A DNA stretch of 60,647 nt from Oopsacas minuta (Eukaryota; Porifera; Hexactinellida; Lyssacinosida; Leucopsacidae), in the NCBI GenBank assembly GCA_024704765.1, contig JAKMXF010000331.1:109703-170349 (forward strand), given 5' to 3'. Below, in pieces: positions 47,416 through 57,574 of this stretch (positions within the stretch are counted from its first letter, which is position 1; each line of letters begins with the position of its first letter). Position numbers and translations under genes: made by a program. The notes under the pieces are model-generated. The model ran no database searches. It was not told the DNA's origin and saw only the letters and a program-made list of their open reading frames with translations.

Positions 47416-49313
47416 ATGGATATTGATTTTAATTCCAGTTCACAAGAGTTAGATTTTATGTCTACAGGTAATCTAGAATTTTCTGATTCAGATGCTATGG
47501 AAACTGAATATTCTCATGAAATATGTGATCCTATTATTCAAGCTGATCAATATACTCTTGGTAAAAGAAAAATTTCTCATATATCCTCTAACCCCAAACG
47601 AATGAAACTAATTATTCAACCTTTGTCTTATGTTGATCACAGTTCTCATTACATTATGAATAACATAACCTCTGGTTCCTGTCGGAAGAGATGTTTAACG
47701 AAAGGAACTTTGCCACATTCGAAACGGGTAAGATTTGAAGCTCCATCATCAAGTTCTGAAGGTTTCAATGATTTATCATCGAATACAATTCCCACACTTT
47801 TAAATGTTACAAGTACATCTCTAATCGCTAATGGTTCTCCTCCAAGTCCTGCTACTTGGTCGAAGACAGGTTCTATTCCCATTACATTCAAGTTTTCCCA
47901 AAAACCAGGGATAAATGTATCAATTCCATCAAATGTTACTCCTGGATTTTTCTTCGATCTCTTTCTAACTGACCAGTTTTGTGATATGATGGTACAGGAA
48001 ACTAATAGATATGCGGAGGAATTTTTATTGAACTCTAGAAAACTACGCAGTAATTCTCGTTTCAATAACTGGAAGCAAACTGATAGAACTGAAATACGAA
48101 TGCTCATTGGTTTGTTGATCCACATGGGTCCTGTTGTTTTCCCTAAAATTGCTGATTATTGGAGTAGAGATGTTTTATACAATAGTTCTTTATGGAGAAA
48201 TGTGATGAGTTGAAACAGATTTCAATTATTATTACGCTTTTGGCACTTTGTTGACAATAAGGAACCACAAGAATCCAGACTCCCAAAGATCAAACCATAT
48301 CTAGACCACTTGAATAATACAATGAGTAGAATATACACCCCTGGAAGGAACCTTTCGCTAGATGAATCAATGGTCCTTTGGAGAGGTCGCTTGGTATTTC
48401 GACAATATATTAAAAACAAACGCCATAAATATGGCATAAAGCTTTTTCAATTATGTGAATCTGATGGGATCGTGCTCAGAGTGGCAATATATAGTGGAGA
48501 GAGTTTCTTTGATGAACATATGATAGGCCAAACCGGAGCTATTGTTTTACATTTAATGCGAGATTATCTAGATAAGGGATATTGTGTATTCACGGATAAT
48601 TATTATACATCTGTCACTCTTACAAAGATTATGTCAGAACGTTCTACATACATTTGTGGTACTCTGCGGCCTGATCGCAAAGGGAACCCTCAGACTGTAA
48701 TACAGAGTAAGTTAAAACGTGGAGAATATGAATGAAGCGGCCGTGAAGGTATGATTGTTTGCAAATGGAAGGGTAAGCGTGATGTACTAACTATTAGTAA
48801 CTTCCATAGGTTTCAAATGGTATGTGTCCAGAACAAATACGGAGTCCGTAGACAAAATCCAATAACTGTCAGAGACTATAATAAAGGAATGTCAGGTGTT
48901 GATCGATCAGATAAATGCTGTCATACCATAGTAGTTTAAGAAAAACGATTAGGTGGTATAAGAAAATTGCACTACATATGATCGAGATGTGTATTTTTAA
49001 TGCTCACTATATGTTCTCTATGCATGAAAGGAAACAATCGGATAAAATGCGGTTGTTAGATTTTCGGGAATGTATAGTCAGGCATCTGGTTGGTGAGGTT
49101 GCTTCAAATTCAAGAACAAAGATCTTATCTTCCAAAGAGTCACATTTCCCTCGGTCTATCCCTCCTACAGTCAAGAAGAAATTTCCAACTAAACCATGTA
49201 GAGTATGTAAGCAAAATAGGATTAGACGAGAATCAAGATATTGTTGTGATTCATGCGAAGAACACCGTGCGTTATGTGTTGACCCATGTTTTCGCTTATT
49301 CCACACATTGTAA
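47416..49313 (+). pseudogene. piggyBac transposase with three lesions
   Basis: The frame begins with a long acidic, low-complexity N-terminus, then FFDLFLTDQFCDMMVQETNR and MLIGLLIHMGPVVFPKI. The catalytic Asp residues are present in LSLDESM (codon at 48361), VFTDNYYTS (48595) and MSGVDRSDK (48901). The C-terminus has a Cys-rich RING/PHD-like zinc finger (CRVCKQNR, CCDSCEEH, CVDPCF). Only three defects are seen: TGA at 48211 inside MS*NRFQLLLRFW, TGA at 48733 after RGEYE, and a one-base loss near 48915. The copy is thus recent but inactive. piggyBac transposases excise precisely at TTAA. Confidence 0.9.
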
Positions 49314-49537
49314 TAACCTGGATTAATGAAAATATCTATTAATAGTTAGTAGCAGCGAATTTTAGGACTTCTTAATCTAAATATATTCACATTACTCATT
49401 CAAATTTTATCTTTTTCACGAAAATATTCTTGTAATATTTACATGCTAATATTATTGCTAACACATTATTTGGGAAAGATCCTAGTAGGCAGATCATAAA
49501 TGATTGAATACTTCACTGAAACAATAGTGACAACGTA

Positions 49538-50912
49538 CAGTCTGTTTCAGAAGTATTGGCAGTAAATTAAAATATTAATATTTCAGAAATTGGAACAAAT
49601 AGCAAATAGATAATGATACTACGAAATTCTATGGGTAAGATAAATCTGTAAACAAAATTTCAGTAATTAATCTTCTCCCCTCCCGAATTTATGCACATAT
49701 TTACACGGTTAGGCATAGATAATATAAAATTTTTCAGGAAATCGGGGGTAAAAGTCTCCCATTCGTAAATTATAGCTACTTTTAAATCAGCCAAGTTATT
49801 GAGAGATCTCTTTGACAACCTCTGCTTTAGGACTCCCCAGATGTTCTCAATTGGATTTAAGTCCTGAGAATAGGCAGGCCAATCCAATACTAGAATATTT
49901 TCACTATCTTTCCACTCTTTGCTGAGCTTAGATTTATGAATTGGGGAATTGTCTTCCTGCAGAATCCATCCCTCAGGATAGTAAACATCAGCTGTTCTGA
50001 TTAAACACTCATTCAGAGTATCAATATACAATTTGGAGACAAAATTAGAAGTAAATATCTTCAATGTTGTGGTTCCCATGGAAGAAATCCCTCCCCAAAC
50101 GTGTAATTTTGGCGTGTGCCGTTGAACCTTCAGAATAGGATTTTCTTTTGCTTTAGTCCACATGCCAACACTTCCCCGATTTAACCAAATAGAACATTCG
50201 TCTGTGAAGAATACATTCTCCCAACAATAATTCACTTGATCTTTACACCATTCAACTCTGTTTTTAGCTATTAATGGGGTAATGAATGGTCCCATAACAG
50301 GTTGTTTAAAGTTAAATCCACAAGCACGAGTTGCCAGGTAGACTGTTGAAGTTGACGGAGCATCGGTGTACTTGGAAGAGAGATTCGCATGTACAGAACG
50401 TATAGAGATCTTAGAATGAGAATTTAACGTTCGTTTAATTGATTGTTTGTGTGAATATGTGATAGCCTTGGGACGCCCACTAACACTTTTATTTGTTATG
50501 CTTTTGCCTTCACGAAGTATAGATTTTATACGAAAAATTGTCCTCAATGGTATCCCTGTTTTAGCAGAGATTTCCTTCGCTGAAGTAATACCTGCATCAA
50601 TAAATATTTTGATTTTCTTCCTCTGTTCTAATGCGACATTTAGCTACAAATAGGGCTAAAATATAATTTGTTTTATTAAGTGAGATCAAATTGGCAGCTG
50701 TGGCGGTGGGAAATTTTATGCCTCAAAATTCCCCGTTTCAAATATCTGAATCGAGGTAAACATTAAGAAAGTCCATCATGATTAATGATAAATTTCATGA
50801 TAACTATCTAAGTATGCAATAACGAAAAGATCAATAGATAAACTATCACACAATTGAATAGGCTTAGGAAATATGAAATATGAACTACCGCCAATACTTT
50901 TGAAACAAACTG
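49538..50912 (-). mobile_element. Tc1-like (DD34E) transposon, nearly intact
   Basis: The ends CAGTCTGTTTCAGAAGTATT and, reversed, CAGTTTGTTTCAAAAGTATT are inverted repeats flanked by TA. Length is 1,375 bp. It holds one long frame on the minus strand and has inserted downstream of the piggyBac transposase. Confidence 0.95.
49660..50648 (-). CDS. Tc1-like transposase, DD34E
   Basis: The frame is open from a TAG near 50648 to the stop at 49660. From the first ATG (50547) it is 295 residues, but about 33 codons upstream are open and look real: KKIKIFIDAGITSAKEISAK is a helix-turn-helix. The true start is unclear, because the only nearby upstream ATG (50637) is one base out of frame. Following are a GRPR-like hook (SGRPKAI), a second helix-turn-helix, and the catalytic core with VFFTDECSIWL, LQEDNSPIHKSK and DLNPIENIWG, giving D, D and E with 34 residues between the last two. 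It would cut and paste its element at TA sites. If the start was lost by a one-base change, this copy is inactive. Confidence 0.85.
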
Positions 50913-51187
50913 TATATATAGATGGATCTGAGTGTGTAGGGAAAAAGAAAAAAACTAATGGAATTACGATATATCTCGTAGCTGGCAATCCAGCTGCATC
51001 ATCAGAAACGAGATATCTCGTATTTGGCAGTCAACGTGTTAAACAATATAGAACATAAATATTTCACAAGCAACGAATGATAACAAGCAATTGTTCTACT
51101 TTCTGCCATTACATAGAATCTTTCAACATATTAATGCCTTGTGCCAAAAGTGGTAAAGTGCTCCAATACTTTTGGCCAGACAGTGTA

Positions 51188-51970
51188 TAGGGTGTAATTG
51201 TAAGCGCATTGACGAACACTATAGGATTGCTAATTACCAAACACCAATACCGAAGTAGGTAGTACATATAGCTACTCTACATGAGTGGAGGTCGTTGGTT
51301 GCTCATCGTACTTCTGATAAGACTTTCAGGATTATGTGCTCGATTTCTTTCGGCGCCAACTTACCTCATTCTTTGTGTCTAGTGTTGCAGCTCTTGCATT
51401 AATCCGAAATTTCTGAAGCATGTAGGCATGAGGCGCGAGGGGGGAGGGTCGTGACGGTTCGGTTTGGGGCTCGCATACTGAGGGACATTACATCTATATT
51501 TCTGTATTAACTCTGTGGGTTGAAAACAAACGAGGGGCGCTCGAGTCCTCCCTGGCCTACCAAACCCGTTAGGGACGTAGTGATTTAGTAATCCACGCCC
51601 CTAAACACTAGCGATATTGCAATGGGGGAGGGATGAAGTTTCTTGGCTTATGGGGCTAGCATGTCATAAACGCTAACGTTTTAGGTACGCTAGCGTTTTG
51701 GGATCCTCGGTTCTGTGCGGAATACTAGCGATGCAAGAAATAGCTCCTGTGGGACAACATCTTAGGGCAGTGATAACCTTTTCGCTCATTACAGTAATAA
51801 ATATGAGCCAACACTATGGCTTTTGAGGACATAAGGAAATTGTGAATATTTTAGGTATTCCTCGAAATTGCCAGTATTGAATATTTTCGCCACATATATC
51901 CAAATGTGTACAGTGTTCGAATCATATTTCTTCCAGTCAATTTAGATAATTTGCATTGTCTCAGATTAGG
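51188..51970. other. GC-richer gap, no gene recognised
   Basis: Around 51425-51720 base composition is richer in G and C than the surroundings (GGCGCGAGGGGGGAGGG and nearby), with CTAGCGTTT-type motifs repeated. This may be a remnant of a foreign or structured element; no frame supports a gene. Confidence 0.35.
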
Positions 51971-51974
51971 TTAA

Positions 51975-54235
51975 ATGAATAAAGTTCGACTCAAAGAGCA
52001 GGGTGATTCCTCAGACTCATCACAATTTTCAGTTTCAGAGTATATCTCCTCTATTTCGTCATCTCCTTACCTCCTCTGGATACTACCTTGTCTTTATGTC
52101 CTCTTCAATCTGAATCTACATCCCAGACAGCAGTTTCTCCAAGAATTTCAAAACATTCACCTCACTTAGACTGTCCCCTACAACATCACAAGAACAAGAT
52201 TGTCTTTAGTTGATAAATGCATGGGACGCCCTTGAAAGCATCGCATCTATGGAAATATGTATACAACTTGTACACCATCTCTTACAGATGTGCCAGATCT
52301 GACAATATCGCTTTGCCCGGACCGCCTAGGGCAAAGAATCGCGAATACCTAAAGGTACTCACACGTAGATGCTAAATTGCTAAATTTCAATTTTACCAAC
52401 GACACGTTCCAAACCTGTTTTACTACCTTCAGGGTCATGAGAAAAGAGAAATACACAGACCAACTGGCATGAGAATTTTTGATGTTGGCAACCCAGTAGA
52501 GGTTTTCTCGACCTTTCATTGCTGCGAATGTGTTGGGAGTTTTTCCCTTTAAGAAGAAAAATGGATTCATGGATTCATATACACAGATAATGGTTTCATA
52601 CATACTAGTTGAGTGCTATGGCTGAACACTCTACTGGTATTTCGTTGCGTAATTTTAACAAACTCTCTACAATATTTGATATACCCTCACCAATTCAGAG
52701 GATACCATCTCCATATCTGAACAGTCAGGAAGCTGTTATAAAAGTTGCATTAGGGACTGCCATGTCTGATACCACTAAACAGTTACACCAAATATCAGAT
52801 TGTGAAGTTTCACCTGATCCTAAAGCCACCAACGTAACCGTCAGCATCGATAGCTTCTGGACCACCAGATGATTCTATTCCAACATAGATTTCGGAGCTA
52901 TCATCTCTACCGACACCAAGAAGGTCTGGACTAAGAAATCACGACCCTTCTCTCTGAGAAGTGCTCTACCTGGACAGAAGAGAAACGGAAAAATCGGTCA
53001 GCCGAGTACGAGAAGTGGTTAGAACGTCATAATCTAAGCTGCAATCGAAACTACACTGGATCTTCTCAAGGTATGGATCCAGAAATAGCCAACAGGATTT
53101 GGGGACACTCCTTCTAGAAGAATCATCTGGCATATTGGTTTTTTGTCAGATATGGAGATTCAAGAAGTTTTCAGCAGGTGGAAGAGCTAAATCCATAAAA
53201 TCTTGTGAAGATTCGAATAGAGGAATGTAAAACGCAAGTAGTCAAGCGTCTGAAGAAGAAGAAGAGAAGTACGAAAAATAATACTTTTGTACTACACGCG
53301 CTACCTGATCAACATACTATCATCTATCATCTATCAACATCGTGGCTTAACATCAATTAAGCTGTGTTCTGCCCTACATATACTAGTTGATAATGTGGCA
53401 GGGGATCATCTTGGTTGTCCTACTGGTGAGAAATCATGGTGTCGGTGTAGAAACCCATCAAGTTCTTCAGCACCTACTGCTCTGACAACCTTCAAACATT
53501 AACAGAAAAGGTGAAAAAGTATTCAATACTCGTGCGACAGAAGAATCCTGTAGCCATCTGACATCAGGACTGACTCAAATGCTAATGAATCCTTACACAA
53601 CACTATATGGAGTCTCTGACCCAAAAGCAAGTACTTATCACCTCAATCTATTTAGGATTAGTACTGCTATCGCTGTCCTAATCTTTAACAAAGTGGCACT
53701 TTCACTATTCGGAATCCTGACTGACCTTGACGGACTTATAGTGCAATTCTGAAACAAGAATACTTGTCAGATTATCCTCGATGAGCTCAGAAGTCAATCA
53801 AAGACAAAAGAGAAGAGCCATATTATTCAAGTAACAAAGAGAGTGCCCTGTTGAAAGCAGAAGGCGGAGAAGCTAGAAAGGGAGGCAGTTTGGGGCTGAG
53901 AATTCACCAAAGAAGTGTGTCAGGGCTCGAGGACCGATCGGTGAAACAGGTAGAAGAGGTATTGGAGTGAAGAGAAGTGCGAGGGAGCGTGGGGTAGCTC
54001 CTGTTTGCACAGGGTGTTTTGGCTCAACCAGCAGCTCTAACGAGTCGGATATCCTGTGCAGTATATGTCATAAGAGAGAAACCAGAACCTGTGACAAAGT
54101 GGAAACTTGGGGAACCAATCCGATTGGGCATTATATGACAACTCTGAATGAGTTCATTGCTATTGTGCTGACGTAGACATTCAGCCCGTGTCTAAAGCCC
54201 CTTTTTACTGTGATACGTGTTCTTGAAAGGTATGA
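51975..54235 (+). pseudogene. Decayed Mutator-like (NOF/foldback type) transposase
   Basis: Plus-strand blocks in shifting frames: ALGTAMSDTTKQLHQIS with NVTVSIDSFWTTR (52750-52870), the start of the catalytic core; VRYGDSRSFQQVEEL with KIRIEECKTQVVKRLKKKKR (53140-53275); CPTGEKSWCR (53425-53455); and ESLHNTIWSLCPK with RISTAIAVLIFNKG (53590-53700). These are hallmarks of the Mutator-like family with NOF-type proteins. A C-terminal Cys/His-rich part (CTGCFG, CSICHK, then FYCDTC near 54210) resembles a PHD finger broken by a frameshift. About ten lesions. Upstream sequence (51975-52330) matches 45438-45830. No terminal repeats were found. Confidence 0.7.
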
Positions 54236-54754
54236 TAATTATTTCTAAATCTACTCACTAGTGATCGACAAACTGAATATTCCCGAAATCGGTATTCAAC
54301 AGAAATCGACCAGTTGTTCCCAAAGTAGTTTGTGGCTAAATTATTTCCTAAATATTAGCTGTTTAGCTGTATCGAATCTATTTTAATTATTCGGTTGGTA
54401 GAATATCCGGCCATAATATTCAGCGGAAAACTATTTCGATCAATACTACTACCCAACTTCACTTTATCCCTTGCATAATTTAGTGGTTACCAGATGATAA
54501 ATAGTTCTCACTACGAGTATACATGCTAATTATACTGTCTAATCTCTGAAGATGTGAACAGAAGATAAATAAGATTACAAGTAATACTAGAAGATGAACC
54601 GACACGAAATGTTCGCAGGCCGCATAGAGCAAGCGCCGCAGCTTTCTTCGACCATTCAATGATAAATTTGTAAAGGGGGCGAAGACACCTAGAAATGCCT
54701 TCCGCAGGAGCTAGCAGAAGCGGCGCATGAAAGGCAACTTTCAGCTAGAAATGG
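54236..54754. other. Gap, no feature recognised
   Basis: A GC-richer patch is at 54610-54740; no frame or repeat structure was assigned. Confidence 0.35.
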
Positions 54755-55009
54755 TTACAATACATCTCGAATTATTCATTATCTATCGGTTTGAATCAAG
54801 AGACCATCCAAACTATAATTACTTTAAAGAAGATGTTTGGAGAATGATATAGACCGACAACTTCGAGTAGATTAATCGTTTCATATATAAATACACACAC
54901 GTTATAATATATACTTATATACGTCTCGAATAATTCTTTATTTATCAGTTCGAGTCAATATACCATCTAAACTGTAAGTACTTCAAATATGTTTGGTAAA
55001 TGATATAGA

Positions 55010-56558
55010 TGAGGGGTGCTCAAACTTTTGAATCTTCGGGCCACTTTAGAAATTAGGCTCCGCCCCATGGGCCACAAATCATAAATTGCCTTTGGCTTTA
55101 GTTTAATCAATTTTAAGCTATACTATTTGACCTCATATCCCATTAACAATGGATTCTACTTGTAAATTCAGGTTATTGACTTATATTATAATCTTTAAAT
55201 CGATTCGAATCATTTGATGTCTCTTTTGAACTCAGCTTGTATTCTAGCAAGTGGACAATAGTACTAAACCTCGATTTGGGGTATACTATGTACTGTTCAT
55301 AGTAGAATAACATTGCAGAAAAATCTACCTATACTACGAAATTTAGCTAATGGGAGTGATGATATTGCTTGTATTAAACTAATAAATCAATATCCTACGA
55401 CCTACGTTAGTTATACTTGTGAAGCTCTAATAATTGATGGAATTCGTAAATGTAAACTCTAGTTACCAAATACTGTATTCATACTTGGAACATTGATGCA
55501 TTTGTAGAGTATCAAGAACAATTATTACCTGACTATTGAAACACGTCAATCTACTGTATATACACTAAGTGGACAAAAGTATTTCAAAACATAAATATAT
55601 TGTCATAGATTGTATACTCTTTCCCGCTCCTATATATTGTGTAGTCTATATTCGTAGCTGCTATCTAGTAATTTGTATAGAATAACATATGTTTTTCAAG
55701 AATTTCAAAAAAATATTTTCAATTTTCACTTTTTGAAGGTGTTAATTATTAATAATTATTAGATAATTATTGATATTCAAAATATGTGGTAATTCAAAGC
55801 CTATTAAGAATCTATAATTTCTGACTTGATATTTGAATTCTACGTGGGCGAGTTACCCTAGATTGAAATTTCCAATCGGATTGAACAATTTTTACCAGAG
55901 TTATAGAAGAATTTCAATTTGTGCCATTTGTGCCACCTTTTGCCCAAGCTGGCACAAGTGGCCGCTACCAAGAGGTTATTTTGGAATTCAAGGGTTAGCA
56001 TAGTCATATCATTCGAAAATATTACTTCGACTTATTCCTCCTAACCCTAGTTGATATCTTTGTAGTGGCGCTTTTTCCTGCCACCTGTGCCACTTTTGGG
56101 AAAAAGTGGCACAAGTGGTACAAATTGAAATTCTTCTATAACTTTGGTAAAAATTGTTCAATCCGATTGGAAATTTCAATCTGGTGTAACTCGCCTACGT
56201 AGAATTCAAATATCAAGTCAGAAATTATAGATTCTTAATAGGCTTTGAATTACCACATATTTTGAATATCAATAATTATCTAATAATTATTAATAATTAA
56301 CACCTTCAAAAAGTGAAAATTGAAAATATTTTTTTGAAATTCTTGAAAAACATATGTTATTCTATACAAATTACTAGATAGCAGCTACGAATATAGACTA
56401 CACAATATATAGGAGCGGGAAAGAGTATACAATCTATGACAATATATTTATGTTTTGAAATACTTTTGCCCACTTAGTGTATATATGAATTATGAAATCA
56501 AGAAAATTCTCCGCTGGCGACAGCGAATAGTCTCGCGGGTTCCCGTTTGAGCACACTT
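55010..56558. mobile_element. hAT-type MITE with perfect 8-bp duplication
   Basis: The ends contain GTGCTCAAAC and, at the right, GTTTGAGCAC; the 8-bp flanks GATATAGA are identical (55002-55009 and 56559-56566). GGGCCAC and CCATGGGCCAC motifs follow the left end. About 0.9 kb of its length is a nested palindromic element. Confidence 0.85.
55563..56479. mobile_element. Second long palindromic Tc1-like element, 917 bp
   Basis: The ends CACTAAGTGGACAAAAGTATT are inverted and flanked by TA. From about 30 bp inward it matches the element at 38030-38925 (CATAAATATATTGTCATA, AATATGTGGTAATTCAAAGC, TAGTAATTTG). The asymmetric core is present in the opposite orientation relative to that copy. No coding frame. 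Confidence 0.9.
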
Positions 56559-56652
56559 GATATAGATTGACGACTGCGATGCGACTAGATTAATCTCGGC
56601 TATGGTTGGCCCAGGCTTGTTGAAACATGGTTAGACTAAGATAGCGAGTATA

Positions 56653-57574
56653 CAGGGTGGCCCCAAAGTTCAGTCCCATGGCTGTAGATCTTCAGGTGTC
56701 ACGTCACTCCATTCGAAACGTCATGAATACTAAGCTTGGAATGTATTCCTTCAAAGAAAAGGTCCATCATCTAACAGACCAAGTTAAGCAAAAACGAATG
56801 TCTAGATGTAAGGGGTTGCTTGAGTGGGACGCGAATCACGGTCTCGAAACGATTCTGTTTTGAGATGAGAAGATATTCACTATTCAGGAAGTTACAAACG
56901 CTCAAAATGACAGGATCATATCGGCAACACTTCTAGTATACCAGAAAAGTATCCACACATGAGTCGCATATAGACCTAAATCTGTGATGGTGTGTGCTGG
57001 TGTCTCGGCAACTGGTCGGACACCATTGAAATTTGTCCTCCCTGGAGTAAAAATAAATGCTACCACCTATCGGGAGCTTATCTTGGAGCCTGTATTGCAG
57101 AGTCTAGGTCAAAAACAATGTTTAATGGAGAACCGTTTATATTCCAGCAGGATGGAGCGCTGGCTCATACCGCCAATAGTACCCAAACCTGGCTCCAACA
57201 CAATTTTCCAGGATTTATTCAGAAGAAAGAATGGCCTCCCTATAGTCCAGACCTGAACCCGATGAACTTTGCAATCTGGTTCATCCTGGAGGCCAATCCT
57301 TGCGCCAAGTCTCATACCTCTGTCAAGTGTTTGAAACGGTCTTTGGCAAGGGAGTGGAACAAAATACCTCAGGAAAGAAAGCTTTTGTGCTGTGGTTGGA
57401 GCGTTTTCTGGACGATTGAGAGCGGTAGTTAAAAAACGAGGAGGTTATATTGAGTAGTAAAGATATTTATTATTTCTGATATTATTCTGTAAGACGAGTA
57501 AAATTGCCAGCCTAGCATACAATTTAAGCAAGTTATTCCACTGTATCAATGAGACAGGACTTAAGGGCCCCCTG
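56653..57574 (+). mobile_element. maT-like mariner relative, deleted, 922 bp
   Basis: The ends CAGGGTGGCCCCAAAGT and, reversed, CAGGGGGCCCTTAAGT are imperfect inverted repeats flanked by TA. The transposase remnant fills most of the element. Confidence 0.8.
56657..57450 (+). pseudogene. Dead DD37D-type mariner (maT-like) transposase
   Basis: The plus strand reads VSRHSIRNVMNTKLGMYSFK (second helix region), then, after a stop that replaces the residue before the first Asp, DEKIFTIQEV; SVMVCAGVSATGRTPLKFVL with GVKINATTYRE; then in another frame FQQDGALAHTANSTQTWL and EWPPYSPDLNPMN, and a tail SLAREWNKIPQ with GRLRAVVKKRGGYIE. The spacing from the second Asp to the third catalytic position is 37 residues, as in DD37D (maT) elements, but the third residue is Asn. 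With the stop, frameshifts and missing N-terminus, it is inactive. Confidence 0.85.

Larger units (their letters stand above)
46675..51042 (+). mobile_element. piggyBac-type transposon with TTAA duplications
   Basis: TTAA occurs at 46675-46678 and 51039-51042. The ends are CACATTCCGTGCC and, reversed, CACGTTGACTGCC. Each end has two 15-16 bp near-palindromes of the type TACGAGATATCTCGTA (46830, 46889; 50965, 51008). The transposase is at 47416-49313. Two later insertions (a hAT MITE and a Tc1) inflate it from about 2.7 kb to 4.4 kb. Confidence 0.8.
46585..51185. mobile_element. Tc1-type MITE (about 0.24 kb) opened by a piggyBac
   Basis: The left end CACTGCCTGTCCTAATGTAT and the right end, reversed, CACTGTCTGGCCAAAAGTATT pair over about 40 bp, with TA on both outer sides. 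They also share TTGGAxCAC and CCAC. Between them lies the piggyBac element (46675-51042); without it the MITE is about 90 + 143 bp. The ends are related to those of the Tc1 at 49538. Confidence 0.75.
54755..56600. repeat. Local 0.13-kb duplication, second copy split by a hAT MITE
   Basis: Copy A (about 54755-54885) and copy B (about 54915-55009 then 56559-56600) share CATCTCGAATTATTCATTAT-type sequence, CCATCCAAACTATAA, ATGTTTGGAGAATGATATAG and TAGATTAATC. The hAT MITE at 55010 interrupts copy B after GATATAGA. Confidence 0.65.

Noticed and set aside
47649-48125. 158-codon minus-strand frame
   Set aside because: Antisense of the piggyBac transposase.
51425-51720. GC-rich patch as an rRNA or tRNA gene
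   Set aside because: No conserved rRNA blocks and no cloverleaf with a TTCGANTC loop could be built.
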